This document shows positions 62,142-64,000 of a DNA stretch of 64,000 nucleotides, piece after piece. Made by a program: the position numbers and the translations under genes. Below the pieces are notes generated by a model that saw nothing but the letters and a program-made list of their open reading frames with translations, had not been told where the DNA came from and did not search any database. This stretch comes from Callaeas wilsoni (taxonomy: Eukaryota; Chordata; Aves; Passeriformes; Callaeidae), in NCBI GenBank assembly GCA_013398955.1, contig VWPU01017452.1, positions 1-64,000 on the forward strand. The letters are read 5' to 3'. The stretch's first letter is position 1. The number at the start of each line of letters is the position of its first letter.

Positions 62142-64000
62142 GCATCTAAACTTAAGCAAGAGCTTATCCAGACCCCTGGCCCCTTTTCAGTCTTCACTAG
62201 TCCTTCACTGGTAACAGTATGTTGAGGATTAGTATGATTTTTACCCTAAATATCTCCTGTCTTGGCTCATTCTCTGTGATGAGGTCTACATAATAGTCTC
62301 TGAACAGGTTCCTTTAAGGATATTCTCTCAAGTTTAAGGACTTCTTTACCTTCATTTTTCTTTCTCATTGACTCTGTCTATTAAGATGTATGAAACGGAA
62401 AGAATCAAGAGAACAAACTAGGAGAGAAAAGTCCAGGTATTTTACTCCCTTTGGAACATATTTGGTTTAAAAAAGCCTTAGCCTATTCTGAAAAAATAAT
62501 TTCAAAAGCTGTTTGAGATGTTCTCTTCACTAGTCACATCAGTGCCAGTAAGAGGTAAAAAAATGCTAACCTTTTTCCTGGCATGCGTCTCCCTCAACAG
62601 TGGTAAAGCATGCCAGCTGATGTACAACAGTAAAGGTTCCATCCTTCCACAACAGCAACATATGATAAACATAATTGCATTGAATAGAAAAATATCAAAC
62701 AAACCCAAGCCCAAAAACAAAATCAAAGAAGTTCTAAAATACTTTGTAGCATTTAAAGGAACTACTAAGGAGGCATCAAGAAAAGACATAGTAGGAATTT
62801 GTTCTCTGTGATATTAACAATCTGTTTTTATTATTTTAACTCATTCTTCTTCCTTGATATCATGATAGTGTTGTTCAGCAACAAGTCCTGAGATAACAGA
62901 GTAGTCTCTGGGAATTAATTTCTTCCAGCTGAGCCACACAGAGCTAGTACTCAGACCCTTCCTCCAATTGCAATATGCCTTTTCTGAGACCAGCAGAATT
63001 ATGGATTTTCTGACTACAACTTACACATTAAAAAAAAAAAAATTAAAATACCTCTCTCACAGTTCTCATTTTTCTAGAGCTGACTGAGCATTTAAAGACA
63101 AAGCACATGTCCTTGGTCCAAAGATCTCTTTAATAGACAAACATAATTTGTCTTTAAGATAAGTTAAACTCAGAGAAGCTGAACTCAGACTTATAAAACA
63201 TCTATAATCATCTAAAAAGAAATACAACCTGATCATGTAGAAGTTATCTGCACCTCATGCAAATAAAAAGAACTATCAAGAGCTTAAAGCCTTAAGTTAG
63301 GATTCACTATATAGCTGCTCAGCTGCCAGTGCTGTCAAAGGCTTCAAGTGCAACTTTATAGAAGCCGTTTTCTCTAAGTATTAGCTGCCATTTTCCTTTT
63401 TGAAGAAGAAAGACTTTTTCTTCTCATCAGTCATCTGTCACACCTATTTAGTTTGTAGAAGGCTGAGAACAGGGGCTCTGTATACAGAGTAGAACAGAGA
63501 TTGTTTGAGTCTTTTGTCAATACTGTGATAGATAAATACTTAGTCCATATGAACTACCTTAAACTGATTAGGTGGCTTTTTTTGTTTTTTTTTTTGTTAG
63601 ACATCTCATGGAGTTTGCAGTTTTACACTCTGACATTGTTCACAGACAAGGCACATGCGTATATATATATTTACTTTCTGTATTAAGGTTGAAGAATCAG
63701 TCAAAAGAGGAGGAATGACGGTATTACAGTGATCTCAACAACTGCCCATGTGTCCATTTGCTTTACAGTGTCAAAAAGATTCCTAAAGTCCAGCAGCGTT
63801 ATTTATTAGTAAAACACTTCTGGGTTTAAATTCAATTTAGGAATAAAAAATAGACCTTTTGAAACAAAAGCAGTGAGAGAAAAAGAGAAGAAACAGACTT
63901 CCAGTGCTCGAATTACCTCAAATCTCCTCTGGGATGTGGAAATCAAAATGGGAAGTGTCAAGAAAGTGCAGAAGTAGCATCATTTCTTTCTGTACGAAGT
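62142..64000. other. Unique AT-rich DNA to the right edge
   Basis: Overlapping frames at 62502-62811 on opposite strands, and a 61-codon frame at 63501-63686, have no family match. Short A/T-rich runs lie near 63,029-63,044 and 63,580-63,597. Nothing else was recognised. Confidence 0.5.

Noticed and set aside
1..64000. CRISPR arrays, bacterial operons, rRNA or tRNA genes
   Set aside because: None was seen by eye. The window is vertebrate nuclear DNA with LINEs, LTRs and a CpG island; no regular spacer array or conserved RNA gene was seen.

Overview
The window looks like nuclear genomic DNA from a bird. The best evidence is CR1 non-LTR retrotransposons of the avian type, with 3' ends carrying the 8-base ATTCTNTG repeat, at about 41.06-41.29 kb (+), 45.92-47.02 kb (-) and 59.33-62.14 kb (+). 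Supporting signs are several vertebrate-retrovirus-type LTRs, an old MIR-type SINE, a CpG island at the left edge, and otherwise AT-rich, repeat-poor DNA with no long open frames. The variety of LTR insertions would suit a songbird, but the order is not proven by sequence alone.

Layout. Bases 1 to about 560 are a CpG island, probably a promoter or first exon whose gene I cannot name. From 0.6 to 33.3 kb the sequence is mostly unique AT-rich DNA. It contains a minus-strand LTR (about 7.28-8.15 kb), a 306-bp retroposed sequence with a poly(A) tail and 17-bp target-site duplications (9,014-9,353), a fragment of an old palindromic repeat (about 9.83-9.95 kb), an old SINE/LINE tail (22.66-22.74 kb), a MIR (23.83-24.02 kb) and a GC-rich G15 island (25.53-26.09 kb). 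The 33.3-47.5 kb part is rich in mobile DNA. It has three copies (A, B, C) of one LTR family, two CR1 pieces and another minus-strand LTR. The 47.5-55 kb part has microsatellites, a polypyrimidine tract and a pair of diverged 110-bp repeats. At 55,078-56,157 there is a 1,080-bp solo LTR with a perfect 5-bp duplication. At 59.3-62.1 kb there is a long, broken CR1. The remainder to 64 kb is unique DNA.

I found no exon that I can assign to a host protein-coding gene. All the recognisable protein-like sequence is CR1 endonuclease or reverse transcriptase, and every piece is broken. The other open frames of 60-130 codons look like chance frames or antisense shadows. The window is therefore either intergenic or inside long introns, perhaps of the gene whose CpG island lies at the left edge. 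Undetected short exons are possible.

I did not find a new enzymatic or defence system. The observations most worth checking are the poly(A)-tailed retrocopy, which is unusual for a genome whose main LINE is CR1, the solo LTR with exact boundaries, the three-copy LTR family, and the unexplained diverged repeat pair at 51.5 and 53.8 kb.
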